Shown here: positions 1 through 12,000 of the stretch, piece after piece
How positions within the stretch are numbered: the stretch's first letter is position 1
Layout: the number at the start of each line of letters is the position of its first letter
Assembly (NCBI GenBank): GCA_036785325.1
Contig: JAXIVH010000134.1
Coordinates: forward strand, 401,115 to 465,114
Source: Urophycis tenuis
Lineage: Eukaryota; Chordata; Actinopteri; Gadiformes; Phycidae
Direction of reading: 5' to 3'
Length of the DNA: 64,000 nucleotides
Program-made: the position numbers and the translations under genes
Notes under the pieces: generated by a model
Seen by the model: only the letters and a program-made list of their open reading frames with translations
Databases searched by the model: none
Told to the model about the DNA's origin: nothing

Positions 1-826
1 TTAAAACAGGGGTCCGTTCTGCTTTTCTCTGAAAATATTTGTATTGGAGTCAATGAGTAGAAGACAGCGACTGGCCGCACGTAGAAGCTGCTAATTCGAA
101 TTCTGTAAATCTCTCCGATTTTTTAAACACATTGTGAGAGACAGAACACCTATGTCTACAAAGTTGGAAAAAATCACGTGTGTACATTGTAAACTGTGGC
201 CAGGAGCAGCGTGGAAAGACATTATTTTTTTCATTTTTGTGGGGCTCTCTCCACTCTAGCTACACTGTAACCCTAATAAGGGCATGCAATACACACCCAT
301 TGTAATCTCATCATTTTTCCAAAAATGATCATGGTCATTGAACAGTGATTGATCAAAAAGTATATGACCTATCAAAACATGGAAATATACCTAAAATACA
401 CAAGACTGGTGTCTACTGTTTAAAGTTGAAATGGAGTCTCTAGGTCAAAGTATGCAGGAGCAGCAGACAGCAGTAGGTAGTAGTAAAAGTATTTATTTTT
501 TGACCTCCTCCCATGCATTCTCTATGGGAAAATATTCACAGTTTTTTGCAAATAACTTCATGAAAAATTTATATTATTTTAAGAAATCGAATAGCACACC
601 GATCCCGATGAAGACGCACATTTTGATATATCATTTGTCCTACAACTCTTCGAGTTGTAGGACTAGTAGCGAATCAAAAAAGCGAGGAAGAGGAATAATA
701 ATAAAAAGAATAATAAAAAGAAAAAATCCACAGTATAACAATAGTGCTCGGGGCTTCGCCCCGAGCACTGGCTCCACAGCTTTGCTGTAGGGCCAGTGCT
801 CGGTGCGTTTGCCCCGTGCACTAATA
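1..826. other. Left flank outside the tandem array, no gene recognised
   Basis: AT-rich sequence with no convincing coding exon. It ends with three short hairpins (about 744-822) and then joins the array start sequence through a very short taataataa run. Nothing here is repeated at the other unit starts, so it appears to be the pre-duplication flank. The open frames present are short and show no domain. Confidence 0.5.
744..822. repeat. Cluster of short GC-rich hairpins
   Basis: An 11-bp perfect stem with a ttc loop lies at 744-768 (arms gtgctcggggc / gccccgagcac). It is followed by a small acagc/gctgt hairpin near 777-789, and an imperfect third copy of the gtgctcgg motif near 795-822. The arrangement resembles the terminal part of a short non-autonomous repeat; the family is not recognised. 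Confidence 0.5.
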
Positions 827-999
827 ATAACTAGAAAATGTAATTCCACACGAGGAATTACTTGTGCATAGGAATGCCCGTGATCATTGAATTGAATTCA
901 GTTGAGGCTGCCTGAGCTGGAAAGCAATTAGCAGAGTCAAACGTTATAATTGGAAATCTAGGCTCCCTGTTATCTGTATGAGTTTATTTGCTTTTTGTT

Positions 1000-1415
1000 C
1001 ATTTGACCCATTATATGGTACATAGAAGCAGTGGGGCTGCTGTGTTCATTTGACCCATTCTATGGTAGATAGGAGCAGTGGGGCTGCTGTGTTCATTTGA
1101 CCCAGCCTATGGTACATAGGAGCAGTGGGGCTGCTGTGTTCATTTGACCCATCCTATGGTACATAGGAGCAGTGGGGCTGGTGTGTTCATTTGACCCATC
1201 CTATGGTACATAGGAGCAGTGGGCTGCTGTGTTCATTTGACCCATCCTATGGTACATAGGAGCAGTGGGGCTGCTGTGTTCATTTGACCCATCCTATGGT
1301 ACATAGGAGCAGTGGGGCTGCTGTGTTCATTTGACCCATCCTATGGTACATAGGAGCAGTGGGGCTGCTGTGTTCATTTGACCCATCCTATGGTACATAG
1401 GAGCAGTGGGGCAGT
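1000..1415. repeat. About 47-bp minisatellite, unit 1
   Basis: About nine monomers of ttcatttgacccatcctatggtacataggagcagtggggctgc type (written here as one spelled-out pattern: ttcatttgacccatcc, then tatggtacataggagcag, then tggggctgc). The reverse complement is the tail segment of the SINE at 1,592-1,843, and two monomers in the opposite orientation follow at about 1,470-1,560, making a large imperfect palindrome. Confidence 0.85.
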
Positions 1416-1591
1416 GGGCCCCCAACTTGCTCCACGGGCTGCTGAACATAGCAGATGAACATCAAATGAACACAGCTGCCCACTGCTCCTATGTACCATA
1501 GGATGGGTCAAATGAACACAGCAGCCCCACTGTTCCTATGTACCATAGGATGGGTCAAATGCAGACAAACAATCCCCTCCACCCCCTTCCC

Positions 1592-1843
1592 TTGGGGCGA
1601 CGATGGCTCAGTGGTTAGAGCGGGTGGACAGAGCGGGTCGTCCACCAACCGTAGGGTCGGCGGTTCGATCCCCTCGATTCCCCTCCTCCAACTGTCCGCA
1701 TGTTGAAGTGTCCTTGAGCAAGACGCTGAACCCCAACTTGCACCCCCGGGCTGAACATAGCAGTGACCCAATAGGATGAGTCAAATGCAGAGAACAAATT
1801 TTCCCACTGTGGGATGAATAAAGAACTGTGTTTGTTAGACATT
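1592..1843 (+). mobile_element. tRNA-derived SINE (type A), unit 1
   Basis: The head resembles a tRNA gene, with a box-A-like segment (gatggctcagtggttagagc) and a box-B-like ggttcgatcccc. An internal gagcgggt duplication separates them. The tail runs to gggatgaataaagaactg. Copies sit at the same place in every unit. Confidence 0.7.
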
Positions 1844-1949
1844 GCCCATCTGTGTTGGCACTGGAACTCATTTCCACCATACATCACAACCATCATTCAC
1901 AAGTATACCGTTTAAAATGAAATGACTCCTCTGAATCTGGGTAGTGTCA

Positions 1950-2425
1950 TGGGCAATAACTAGGGTTGCCAACCATCCCTTGAAAAAACAGAATCGTCCC
2001 GTATTGAGCTTAAAAGGGACGCGCTTTGTCCCGTATTACTGTGAGAGTCAAACAGTAGTCAGGAAAAATGCCAATGGAAAATGAATAACAGGGCGCTTTA
2101 TATGAACATTTACGGTAAAGTTGTTCCCAGGCCCTGTCCTTCCTTATTCAGTTAATTTTGTTATTTTGTATTGAAGTGAATTGCTGGATATTCATTTGTT
2201 TTCCATGTGCTCATGTCACTCAAAAAAAATATGCATCTAATTCAATTCAGGTTTGAGTCAAACAGTTAAAAAATTGTTTAGCCCACAAAAAAAAAAAAAA
2301 AAAAAAATTCACCACGTCAGGAAGGGTGAAGGCAATGGGGTCAACCGGACCTGCCAATGAGGTGTCCCTTATTTAACTGACCCTTCTATTACTTTCTATC
2401 CAAGATAACCAACCCTTCCAGTGGT
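1950..2425. repeat. Interspersed repeat, possibly a non-autonomous DNA element, unit 1
   Basis: Begins with agggttgccaaccatccctt and ends near 2,420 with a roughly inverted ccaacccttcc. The interior includes ccgtattgagct and a poly-A stretch at about 2,286-2,307. It recurs near 18,322, 37,295 and 54,985. No transposase is seen. In unit 2 the Ty3/gypsy element inserted into it. Confidence 0.35.
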
Positions 2426-2549
2426 CTATCCAGATGATACTTTACTGTCTGTTGATTCCTCTGTGGCCTCTGAGGCCTACAGAGTCCAGTTGTGTTCAGT
2501 TGTACTACTACTTGTGTGCTGAGGTTGTTTCTGTAGTACAGACACAACG

Positions 2550-3480
2550 TGACGTTGGCATCAAATTCAAGATGATGCTACTGGCCTACAAAGCAGTTAA
2601 TGGAACTGCCCCTACCTACCTCCAAACATTAGTGAAACCCCACGCCCCTGCTCGAGCACTCTGCTCAACTACCTCAGCTGGTCGACTGGTACCTCCATCA
2701 CTAAAAGAAGGGAAAAGGTTGCAAGATCACTCTCTCAGCTCTTCTCAAGACACTTGACACACTCTTTGACACTCTGATGACCGTGGCAGATAGGAGGATG
2801 CTGTCCAGGCTACGGACTATCATGGACAATGCCTCTCACCCTCTCTTTTCCACCCTGGCCCAGCAGAGGAGTACCTTTAGCAGAAGACTCCTCTCACTGA
2901 GATGCACCACAGAGCGACATAGGAAATCATTCCTGCCCTGTGGTCATCAAACTGTATAATTCGTCATTATCATCTCAGTAGTTACTGCATAACTGGTCAT
3001 TCCTCTTACCTAATCTTACATGCTACATCTTTGTGTATGCTATTTACTTTTATAGTGTATGCCTAGATGTATGTACATTTATGTATTTTTTGTATATTGT
3101 TACATAGGTTTATATTATATATCTATATATTTTAACACTCTACTATACATAGAGTGTCTGCCTTTTTTTGTAACAAATGCAATTTCCCTCAGGGATCATT
3201 AAAGTATTTCTGTCTGTCTGTCTGTCTGTCTTCTCCGTTTTGGCACCGCAGTGGTGGAAACAAGGTCCCTACCAATGTCAGGACTGTCAGGAGTCACTCC
3301 CCATCTTCTGGAAGAGACTCAACACCCACTTGTTCAGATGCATACCCTCTATCTATACTTCATCCTTAAAAAAAAAAAAAAGGACTTTCCAAATCTTATT
3401 GCTGCAGAGTTCTTCATCAACGCTGTAAAACACAGAACTGTGCCTTTTGCTTGCTGCCACATTCATAACTTGATGTACTA
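2550..3480 (+). mobile_element. Nested LINE remnants: L2-like 3' coding fragment split by a second LINE 3' end, unit 1
   Basis: The outer fragment encodes an L2/CR1-like C-terminal stretch (LLAYKAVNGTAPTYLQTL) and resumes after 3,229 with tctccgttttggcaccgcagtgg. Between them, about 2,753-3,229, lies a different LINE 3' end encoding NASHPLFSTLAQQRSTFS, with an AT-rich 3' UTR and a (TCTG)n tail. An unsplit relative of the outer element lies at 57,780-58,090 on the minus strand. Equivalent nested pairs are at about 24,280-25,200, 37,950-38,835 and 55,585-56,470. Confidence 0.65.
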
Positions 3481-4096
3481 AACCAGCCTCTGGTATTGTG
3501 ATTTCAGGGCTGGGTATGACTCAAACAGTGGCAAAGGTTCAACATGAATTTCAGAGACACAAGGTGAATAAACATGCACTCTGGAGGTGGTTCATGAAGC
3601 ATCTGTGGGACAAAGTTGGTAATGATGAAATGGTACAGAAGTCATACCTATAGGGTCTGGTTTATCTCACTTACAAGAGACAGTTTAAGAGTCAGTTGTG
3701 GTGAATTTAACCTTGTATGTGTTAGGAAAAATATTATCTAGCAATGGTACGATTAGGTTGATCTGACATTCTGAAGAAGGACATAGTGAAGATTGTATTC
3801 CCCTTGGCGACTTTAAGTCTGACTCTCTGGAACTGGGAGACATAACATAACATGATTGAAGGATACACCTACATCATGTCAAATCTGCTTAGTAACATGT
3901 AATGTTTATACATTATAAGCCAATCAGAATGGGACACTCCTGTCATGCTGTTCCGGTTTGAGACTTGTATTTAATACACTGTGTTTCCGGGAGCAGGCAG
4001 AAGGAACTGAGGGAGATTCACACACAAATCTCTTGCTTGATGAAATCCTCTGCTTCTCCTCGTACGAGACCAATAAACAACTTCAGCTTAAACTGT
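3481..4096. other. Unit spacer, no gene recognised
   Basis: Unique-looking sequence shared by units 1-3 (also about 25,215-25,815 and 38,850-39,460). No exon or RNA gene is recognised. In unit 1 it is cut at 4,096 by the L2 LINE. Confidence 0.4.
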
Positions 4097-7000
4097 CATG
4101 CTCTGTCTGCCCTCCTCTTCATCCCCTCCTCGTTGCTCAGGAGAGGAGAGGACGCTGGCGCGTTTGGCTGCCGCTTCTCCCTCTGAAAGCTCTGTCTTTG
4201 CTGCTGTTTTTTTTGTTTTTTTTGTTATCTTTTTCGTCTCTGCTTCCAGTAGCTGCCTACTTTTGGATCTGCTTCTCGGTCGGCTGATCGAAGCCAAAGA
4301 CCGACCATTGCATTGTCGCTTGGATTGTTTATACCCATCGAGTTGGACAAACTCTGGATTACTGCCCTTCGTTTGGATTGTTTGTACCAATCAAAGTTTG
4401 ACCAACCTGAGGCGCTTTTTCACCGTCTTCACGCACTTGACTGGAGTTCACCGAGGGAGGTTTTCTGGCGTCTGCTCCATGGTCTGGTTTGTCCTCCTAT
4501 GTCTGTCTGCTGTTCCTCTGTGGGACCCTCGCACGGGGCTTGTTAGCGGCGCAGGTTCACGGGAGAGCGTCCTTGGTCGGCATGGCGTGCAGTTGTTCCT
4601 TCTCACAACTCCACAACTTTAACCTCGTAGTCACTCCTGGACTTAACATCCCCATCGTAAATGAACTTGGACTTCTGCGTCGCACTCGGTATACCCATCG
4701 TAGTACACGCAGAAACTTTGTTTACCACCAGCAGCCTGGACAGTGCATTCCGTCCATCTGGACGCCCGTCGCACAACTGACGCGTCATCAGAGCGCTGCC
4801 ACCCAGAGACTACTTATTTCTAAACTGGTTGGAAAACGTGGAGTGGATCACAGCCTACTCCGGCCCCTACAGAGACATTCCTCCACCACCACCACCCAAG
4901 CCCCATCCATTAAAATCGAACTTTTAAATGCACAATCACTAAATAATAAGGCATCTTTTATTCACGACCACATTATAAATGAAGAAATACACTTCATGTG
5001 CTTAGTTGAGACCTGGCAACAACCAGAGGTTTACTCCAGTCTAAATGAAGCCTGCCCCCCTGGCTACACCTACCTCAGCAAGGCCCGCACCATAGGCCGT
5101 GGTGGTGGCCTTGCCGTAGTGCACCGGGAAGATTTTGAATTGTCCACCCTGTCCCTGCCTGTGCACTCATCATTTGAATGCCTTGCGTTTAAATGCAAGC
5201 CGCCACATTCCTTCACAGTTCTCCTGATTTACCGCCCCCCCAAACCAAACCCAGCCTTCATCCCCGAAATACATGACCTCCTCACAACACTCTGCACAAA
5301 CCCAGGGAAAATCATCATACTTGGTGATTTCAACATTCATGTTAACAACACCCCATCTTACTCTGTAGCTGAATTCCTCAATCTCATTGACAATCTCAAC
5401 CTCACCCAACACGTCAATGTCCCAACACACTCCAGAGGCCACACCCTTGATTTGGTGATCTCAAATTGCTCCTCCATCAGCAATCTCTCGGTGCACGATT
5501 TGGGCGTATCCGACCACAAGGCCGTCTCAATGGAGCTACCCACCTTGTCCCCTCTCAATAAGCCCAGCAGACAAATTAAGTTCAGGAACCTTAAAAACAT
5601 CAACCCAGCCACCCTGACTGCTGATCTCCAACATCTCTCCACTGCCAACCCCTCTTCAGTCACTGAGTCTGTGGATCTCTACAACTCTTCACTCACCACC
5701 CTTCTGGACCGCCACGCCCCACTCAAGCCTAGAACTGTCACCTTCGCACACTCAGCCCCCTGGTACACTGGTGAGCTACGCTTGCTCAAAAGAACGGGCC
5801 GTGTCCTTGAACGGCGATTCAAGGACTCTGGGCTTGTGATTCTCAAGCTAGCCTACCGGGAACATCAGAGGGCCTACAGCAAGTCCCTCAGCAAAGCACG
5901 CTCACGGTTCTACTCCAACTTAATCAACAATAACCCCGGTAACTCCAAGCAGCTTTTCTCAACCATAAATCACCTCCTCAATCCCCGGACCCCCCTACAC
6001 TCAGTTAATACGCAGGAGCGGTGCAACAGCTTCATCTCCTTTTTTAAAACTAAGGTAGACAACATCCGCTCCACTCTCTCTGCCCCCCCCCCCCCTACCT
6101 CCATGCCCCCCCCTCCCTCTGCCCCCCCTCCATCCTCAGTCAATTCGGCAGGCCGTCAGTCCTCTCAGCTGCTCTGCTGTTTCACCAACATCACACAGCA
6201 TGACACTGAAGACATCCTGAGACAGATGAAGCCCTCCACCTGTGCCCTGGACCCATTTCCCTCTGCCCTCATAAAAAGTCACTCTTTTGCAATAAGTCCA
6301 TGATCACCAAAATCATCAATCAGTCCCTCCAGTCGGGCCATGTCCCCACATCCCTGAAAACTGCTGTCATCAAGCCACTACTCAAAAAGCCCACTCTTGA
6401 CCCAGAACCACTTGCCAACTACCGCCCCATCTCCAATCTCCCTTTCATTTCAAAAGTGTTGGAAAAGGTGGTCTCTGCCCAACTCCACAACCACCTCACT
6501 ACAAACAGTTTATATGAGAAGTTTCAGTCTGGTTTCCGCTCTGGTCACAGTACGGAAACTGCTCTGGTCAGGGTCACCAATGACCTGCTGCTGGCAGCTG
6601 ATGCTGGCTCTCCATCACTTCTCATCCTCCTGGACCTCACAGCAGCATTCGACACCGTTGACCACCACATCCTTCTACACCGCCTCCACTCTTCCATCGG
6701 ACTTTCTGGCTCCACCCTGGCTTGGTTTACATCATACCTCACTGACAGAACAGAATATGTATCCCTGGGAGGTGCAAATTCAGTCACACTCCGTCACCTG
6801 TGGGGTCCCTCAAGGCTCAGTCCTAGGCCCCACCCTCTTTACCCTGTACATGCTCCCCCTTGGTGGTGTCATCAGCCGGCATGGAATGTCTTTCCATTGC
6901 TATGCTGATGACACCCAACTATATATTAAAACAAACCCAACACCCTCTGCAGCCCTATCCACAGTTTCCACCTGCCTGGAGGAGATAAAGGCGTGGATGA

Positions 7001-7758
7001 CGGCACATTTCCTGCAACTGAACAGTTCTAAGACAGAAGCCATTCTTGTTGGCACCCCACACCAGATCAGGTCATCCACTATCACCAGCATCACCTTCTC
7101 CGGTCACAACATCCACTTTTCACCCTCAGTCACAAATCTTGATGTCAAAATGGACCCTCACATGACTTTTGAGGCCCACATCAAACATCTGTCCAAAACT
7201 TCCTTTTTCCACCTGAGAAACATCTCTAAACTCTGCCCCTCACTCACTCTCCCCGACGCCGAGAAACTTGTCCACGCCTTCATCTCCTCCAGGCTGGACT
7301 ACTGCAACGCACTCCTCATCGGGATCCCCAGCAAGAACATCCAGCAGCTGCAGTACATTCAAAACTGTGCTGCCAGGATCCTGATGAGGGTGCGGAAGTA
7401 CCAGCACATCACATCCATCCTCAAATCCCTTCATTGGCTTCCGGTTCGGTTCAGAATTCAATTCAAGGTTTCCCTTTTATCCCACCAGTGTCTCCATGGC
7501 TCTGCCCCCCCCTACCTCAAAGAAGTCATCCCCCCCCACTCATCTTCACGTCATCTCCGGTCTGAGCATGCAAACCACATCACACAAACCAGGACAAAAC
7601 TCAGGACTATGGGTGACCGAGCCTTCAGCGCTGCTGCACCCAGTCTGTGGAATGCTCTCCCTGACCATCTAAGGGCACCACAGATTGTGGACTCTTTTTA
7701 AAAAAGTCCTAAAAACACATCTTTTTAGAAAAGCTTTTAGCTAAAATACTTTTATCTG
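4097..7758 (+). mobile_element. L2-clade LINE, private to unit 1
   Basis: Unit 2 and 3 sequence is continuous from cttcagcttaaact to gtctagaccactctg with about 75 bp between. In unit 1 these flanks are about 3.66 kb apart, and the 75 bp have been replaced. The inserted DNA encodes an apurinic-type endonuclease followed by a non-LTR reverse transcriptase. Motifs include SGFRSGHSTETAL, DLTAAFDTVDHH and YADD, typical of fish L2/Maui elements. Two frameshifts make it inactive. Confidence 0.85.
4489..7701 (+). pseudogene. L2 LINE ORF2 (endonuclease-reverse transcriptase), frameshifted
   Basis: The first open segment (4,489-6,303) carries the exonuclease-endonuclease-phosphatase domain: an NAQSLNNK start motif, VETW, YRPPK, LGDFNIH, and a C-terminal GVSDHKA catalytic His motif. 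A frame change near 6,290-6,303 leads to the reverse transcriptase part (6,300-6,800: NYRPISNL, DLTAAFDTVDHH). A second change near 6,785-6,800, where gtcacactccgtcac looks like a small duplication, precedes GVPQGSVLGP and CYADDTQLYI. The C-terminal part reaches a stop at 7,701 with the usual GDRAFSAAAPSLWN motif. In the living element this enzyme would nick DNA and copy LINE RNA at the target. Confidence 0.85.
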
Positions 7759-7759
7759 T

Positions 7760-8745
7760 CTAGACCACTCTGTGTGAGCAGAAAGCAATAAGTACTGAAT
7801 CCTGGGTCAGGTCAAATGAGGAAGTAGTGTTAGCTAATACTGTGTGGTCTGATGAGGCAATATGATGTTGTACATCGGCAGTTGACCACATGCTTGATCA
7901 GAAGATAAATCAAGCCCTTGGTGTGAAGAAACATTCTGTGAGATCCACACGATACCCTTGAAGGAGTCTGTGTACCAAGCTGCTGCTGACAGGAAACTCT
8001 GCAAACCCTCTTGCTGCAGATCTCCAGCTCCTAGTTTGTCTTCTGTGAGAGAGTAAGACAGACTGCAGGTCTGGAGATATTTAATTATATAATAGAAATA
8101 AAGAGGACTTCAATGGAGAAATCAGTTGTTTGTGAATTTTATGTGCTCGCATGGCTCTTGCACGTTGTGGGTTGTATCTTCATTGTTGAATGCACTTTTT
8201 GTCACTTTGTGACTTTGGACGGAAGTGTCCGCTGAATGAATGTTGTAGCTCTGACTGCGCTGCACACCACCTAGGTGTCTTTACTGGGCTCCACAACATC
8301 CCAGGTTGATGTCCCACTGATTGGACTCCCAGACTCCCATTGGAGTCCCAGAGTCCAATCAGTCTGATTCGGGCCCAGTGAGGCTGCTTCAACCAGCCAT
8401 CAACCACACATACTCCACAAATGTCTTTTGATGTAATGTGAAATCCACTTGAATGTTCATTATGTTTGTGAGGAACCAGAAGACCAAATAAATACTAAAA
8501 CAGATAGTAGAAAACTAATCAAGGAAACATAGCTGCAGTCCAAATAATATAAACATGAATGAATGAGGTTTAACATAAACCTGGTTTGCTTATGTCAATT
8601 ATGTATTTTAGAATGAATACAAGTTAAACAACATGGCATATCTATGTAATCCTTATACATAACTTGAGCAGCTGTAAGTTAACATCAACTACTGGGAACA
8701 ACTCAATGTTTACAATGCCTTTTAGATCACAAACACACCCCCCCC
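7760..8745. other. Unit spacer upstream of the gene
   Basis: Shared by units 1-3 (also about 25,890-26,880 and 39,535-40,510). No exon is recognised. It contains the hairpin at 8,316-8,363 and ends in the CA repeat that abuts the proposed promoter. Confidence 0.4.
8316..8363. repeat. Conserved 22-bp-arm hairpin, unit 1
   Basis: Arms actgattggactcccagactcc / ggagtcccagagtccaatcagt are inverted with about two mismatches and a 4-nt centre (catt). Present unchanged at 26,460-26,507 and 40,104-40,151. Confidence 0.7.
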
Positions 8746-8747
8746 CC

Positions 8748-8839
<92 letters not shown>

Positions 8840-8910
8840 TATGCCATGCCAAACACACACACACACACAACGGTGTGTGTGTTTGGCATGGAATAATTGT
8901 GTGTGTGTGC
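8745..8910. repeat. (CA)n microsatellite and adjoining inverted repeat, unit 1
   Basis: About 45 CA dinucleotides are followed by an inverted repeat centred on acaacggtg: attatgccatgccaaacacac on the left and gtgtgtttggcatggaataat on the right, with one extra difference in this copy. It sits about 150-230 bp upstream of the proposed start codon. Confidence 0.75.
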
Positions 8911-8925
8911 ATGCGTGAGTCTGTG

Positions 8926-8933
8926 TTTAAAAG
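8926..8933 (+). promoter_or_regulatory. TATA-like element, gene copy 1
   Basis: tttaaaag lies about 130 bp upstream of the proposed ATG at 9,060. The same position in unit 3 (about 40,739) has tttaaaag, and unit 2 (about 27,026) has attaaaag. No transcript evidence; this is a guess from spacing and conservation. Confidence 0.25.
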
Positions 8934-9059
8934 GATGGTGTCTGATATGAGCAGTAGAAACTTATTTCCTGACAGTGATGGTTCAGATTAACAGCTGTTT
9001 TTATAAAGCAGAGCTAAAGCATGAAAGCAGAAGCAGTGGAAGCTGTCCAGAGAGGAGCC

Positions 9060-12000
9060 ATGGACACCAGCCACGAACTGGACTCTGGACTCACTGAGGA
9101 ACCTGAGGACACGTCTGTGGACAGGAAGGAGACCAGGAGGAGAACTTGTGGTAGGAGTTTCAACTACATACATCTCAAGATTACATGAAGCAAATGTTTT
9201 AGTCAAAGTGACCAACCTGATGAACCAGTGAAATGACCTCATAGATGTGTTAGATTTATTATAGGCTAGATTAATTCTCTCCTAACATCATGTGTATGTT
9301 CCAGACCAAACGACCTCTGATTATGTCTGATTATGTATCATTGATGGGCAGCCACGGCCTACTGGTTAGGGCTTTGGACTTGTAACCGGAGGGTTGCCGG
9401 TTCGAACCCCGACCAGTACGAAGTGCCCTAAAGCAAGGCACCTAACCCCTCACTGCTCCCCGGGTGCCGCTGTAGCAGGCAGCTCACTGCGTCGGGATCA
9501 GTGTGTGCTTCACCTCACTGTGTGATCACTGTGTGCTGAGTGTGTTTCACTAATTCACGGATTGGGATAAATGCAGAGACCAAATTTCCCTCAGGGGATC
9601 AAAAGAGTACTTATACTTATACTTACTTATACTTATATACTTATACTTATATATACTATACTTATACTTATACTTATTGACATATGGCTACGGACTATTA
9701 CTAGGTATCTTAAGTAGTCGTGTTTTTCATGATATACGTTTGTTAATACTATTTATTATTTATTATTAGTGGTAGTTCAGTGTTACATGAGATATATTAC
9801 GTTTATACCTGTAAACTATGTTTATGAATGTGCAATATTTTTATGTATGTATGTATGTATGTATACATATGTATATGTACGTATGTGTGGCAGTAGCTCA
9901 GTGGATAGAATAGGGTGGATAGAGCGGGTCGTCACCTAATCGTAGGGTCGGCGGTTTGATCCCCTCAATCCCCCTCCTCCAACTGTCTGCATGTTGAAGT
10001 GTCCTTGAGCAACACACTGAACCCCAACTTGCTCCCCGGGCGCTGAACATAGCAGCACACTGCTGCTATGTACCATAGGATGGGTCAAATGAACACAATT
10101 TGTTCCCCTATCTAAAAAGTACTGAGAATGACCAATAAAGACCAAAATGTCCTCTCTCTCTGTACATCAGAATAACAAGAGAATAATAACAAGTATACAA
10201 GAGAACAGAACGTGTTCTCCTTAAGTATGTTCTAAATTCAAAACTAGAGCTACAGTACCAGTAATGAGTTATTGAGGTGTTCTCAGTCAAGGTCTTCAGA
10301 TCTTTCTTAAAGATGGGGAGGGACTCTGTAGACTGTAGGGAGACTGTCTGGACTGTGTATGATATCCTCACAGTAGGAATATATCTGTGTGTACATTACA
10401 GTGTGTGTGTTTGTGTGTGTGTGTGTGTGTATCCTGCTCCTGAACAGCTCTAAAGTCCCACAGCATTGCCACTCTGAGCTTCGGACTGCTGTGTATTCTC
10501 ATCATCTCCCTGCGCCTCAGTGAGTCTAAATCATATCATCCTCAATATAATGAACATAATAATAACAACAGTAGAGATACAATATATGATGACGATGATA
10601 ATAGTCATTTCATCATATCCTGTTTCCTTTCAGTGTGGATGGGCTTTGTGTTTGATTGGCTGTGGGTTTTGTTTAGAGACGATGTTGTTCTGTTTTAGAG
10701 CTGATTTCTTCTGTTCTCCTCTGTGCTCTTCTATACTTAGTGACACCTTGTACGGAGTCGAGAGAGCGCTTAATGGGTGAAGTTGGTGAGTGTTTTAGAA
10801 AGGTCTTCAAAGTAAAACTCAATCAATCATGTTATGGAACTTTATTTCAAACATGCTTTCTGATTCTGTGATTTATGTTTGAACATCCCCTCTTCCTTCT
10901 AACTTAACATTTTATATTGTCAGCGTAACCGAGCACAGACCGTGTTGAACTTCTAACCAAATAAAATAAATAAAGGATGTCCCCCCTATGGCAGCATGGT
11001 GGTACTGAAGGTGTTGTTAGCCTCCTCCTCCAGCAGGGGGAGCAGTAGAGTCAATAGAGCCTGTCATCCTCTGAAAGTGTTTGTTTTTGCCCTTGACCCT
11101 CTCACTGTATATTCCATCGATATGGAAAGGATCCCTACAGATGAATATTGCTTCTTACTTTGCCTTTTGCTTGTATTGTGTCGAAATCGAACTAAAATCT
11201 AATTGTTGCAGGATATTTCCTTATCGTGATTACAATCTCAACTCTCCTTCCCCCATCTTTGAGAAAACACTAAACTGGGCCTTCATTAATCCAACAAAAC
11301 AAACTCTCTGCTCTCCAGCTCTCAGTCTGCTTTCCACCGTTCTCTTCCTGCAACAACTCAACACAACTCTCAGTGAGTGAGACTTTGTGGGACACAATAA
11401 CAAACAGTGTAGGGGTTTACTACACTACAACTACAACTACAAGGTTATGGATCTATTGTTCTCTACTAGGTTTCTATTGTTCTCTACTAGGTTTGTATTG
11501 TTATCTACTAGGTTTGTATTGTTCTCTATTACACAAGGTCATGTTTCTATTGTTCTCTACTAGGATTCTATTGTTCTCTACTACACAAGGTCATGTTTCT
11601 ATAATTGTTCTCTACTAGGATTCTATTGTTCTCTACTACACAAGGTCATGTTTCTATAATTGTTCTCTACTAGGATTCTATTGTTCTCTATTACACAAGG
11701 TCATGTTTCTATAATTGTTCTCTACTAGGATTCTATTGTTCTCTACAAGGTCATGTTTCTATGGTTCTCTACTACACAAGGTCATGTTTCTATGGTTCTC
11801 TACAAGGTCATGTTTCTATGGTTCTCTACTACACCAGGTCATGTTTTTATGGTTCTCTACTACACAAGGTCATGTTTCTATGGTTCTCTACTACACAAGG
11901 TCATGTTTCTATGGTTCTCTACTACACAAGGTCATGTTTGTGTAGTAGAGGAGGGGGAGGAGGGGGAGGAGGAGGAGGGGGAGGAGGGGGGATCAAGGTG

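Noticed and set aside
1015..1415. Regular 47-bp repeats considered as a CRISPR array
   Set aside because: There are no unique spacers, the repeats are contiguous and SINE-derived, and the genome is eukaryotic.
4098..4622. 174-codon plus frame at the start of the L2 insertion as a separate gene or LINE ORF1
   Set aside because: No RNA-binding or zinc-finger motif is visible and it overlaps the 5' part of the LINE; it is more likely 5' UTR or degenerate sequence.
9301..9345. Possible extra exon starting at accaaacgacctctg after ttccag
   Set aside because: The phase-1 reading meets a stop after eight codons, and exon 1 joins the transmembrane exon directly in phase 1 with a sensible protein.
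9346..9420. Possible true tRNA gene in intron 1 (also 1,592, 58,210)
   Set aside because: Box A and box B are present, but the cloverleaf is imperfect and each is followed by a SINE body and tail, so these are SINE heads.
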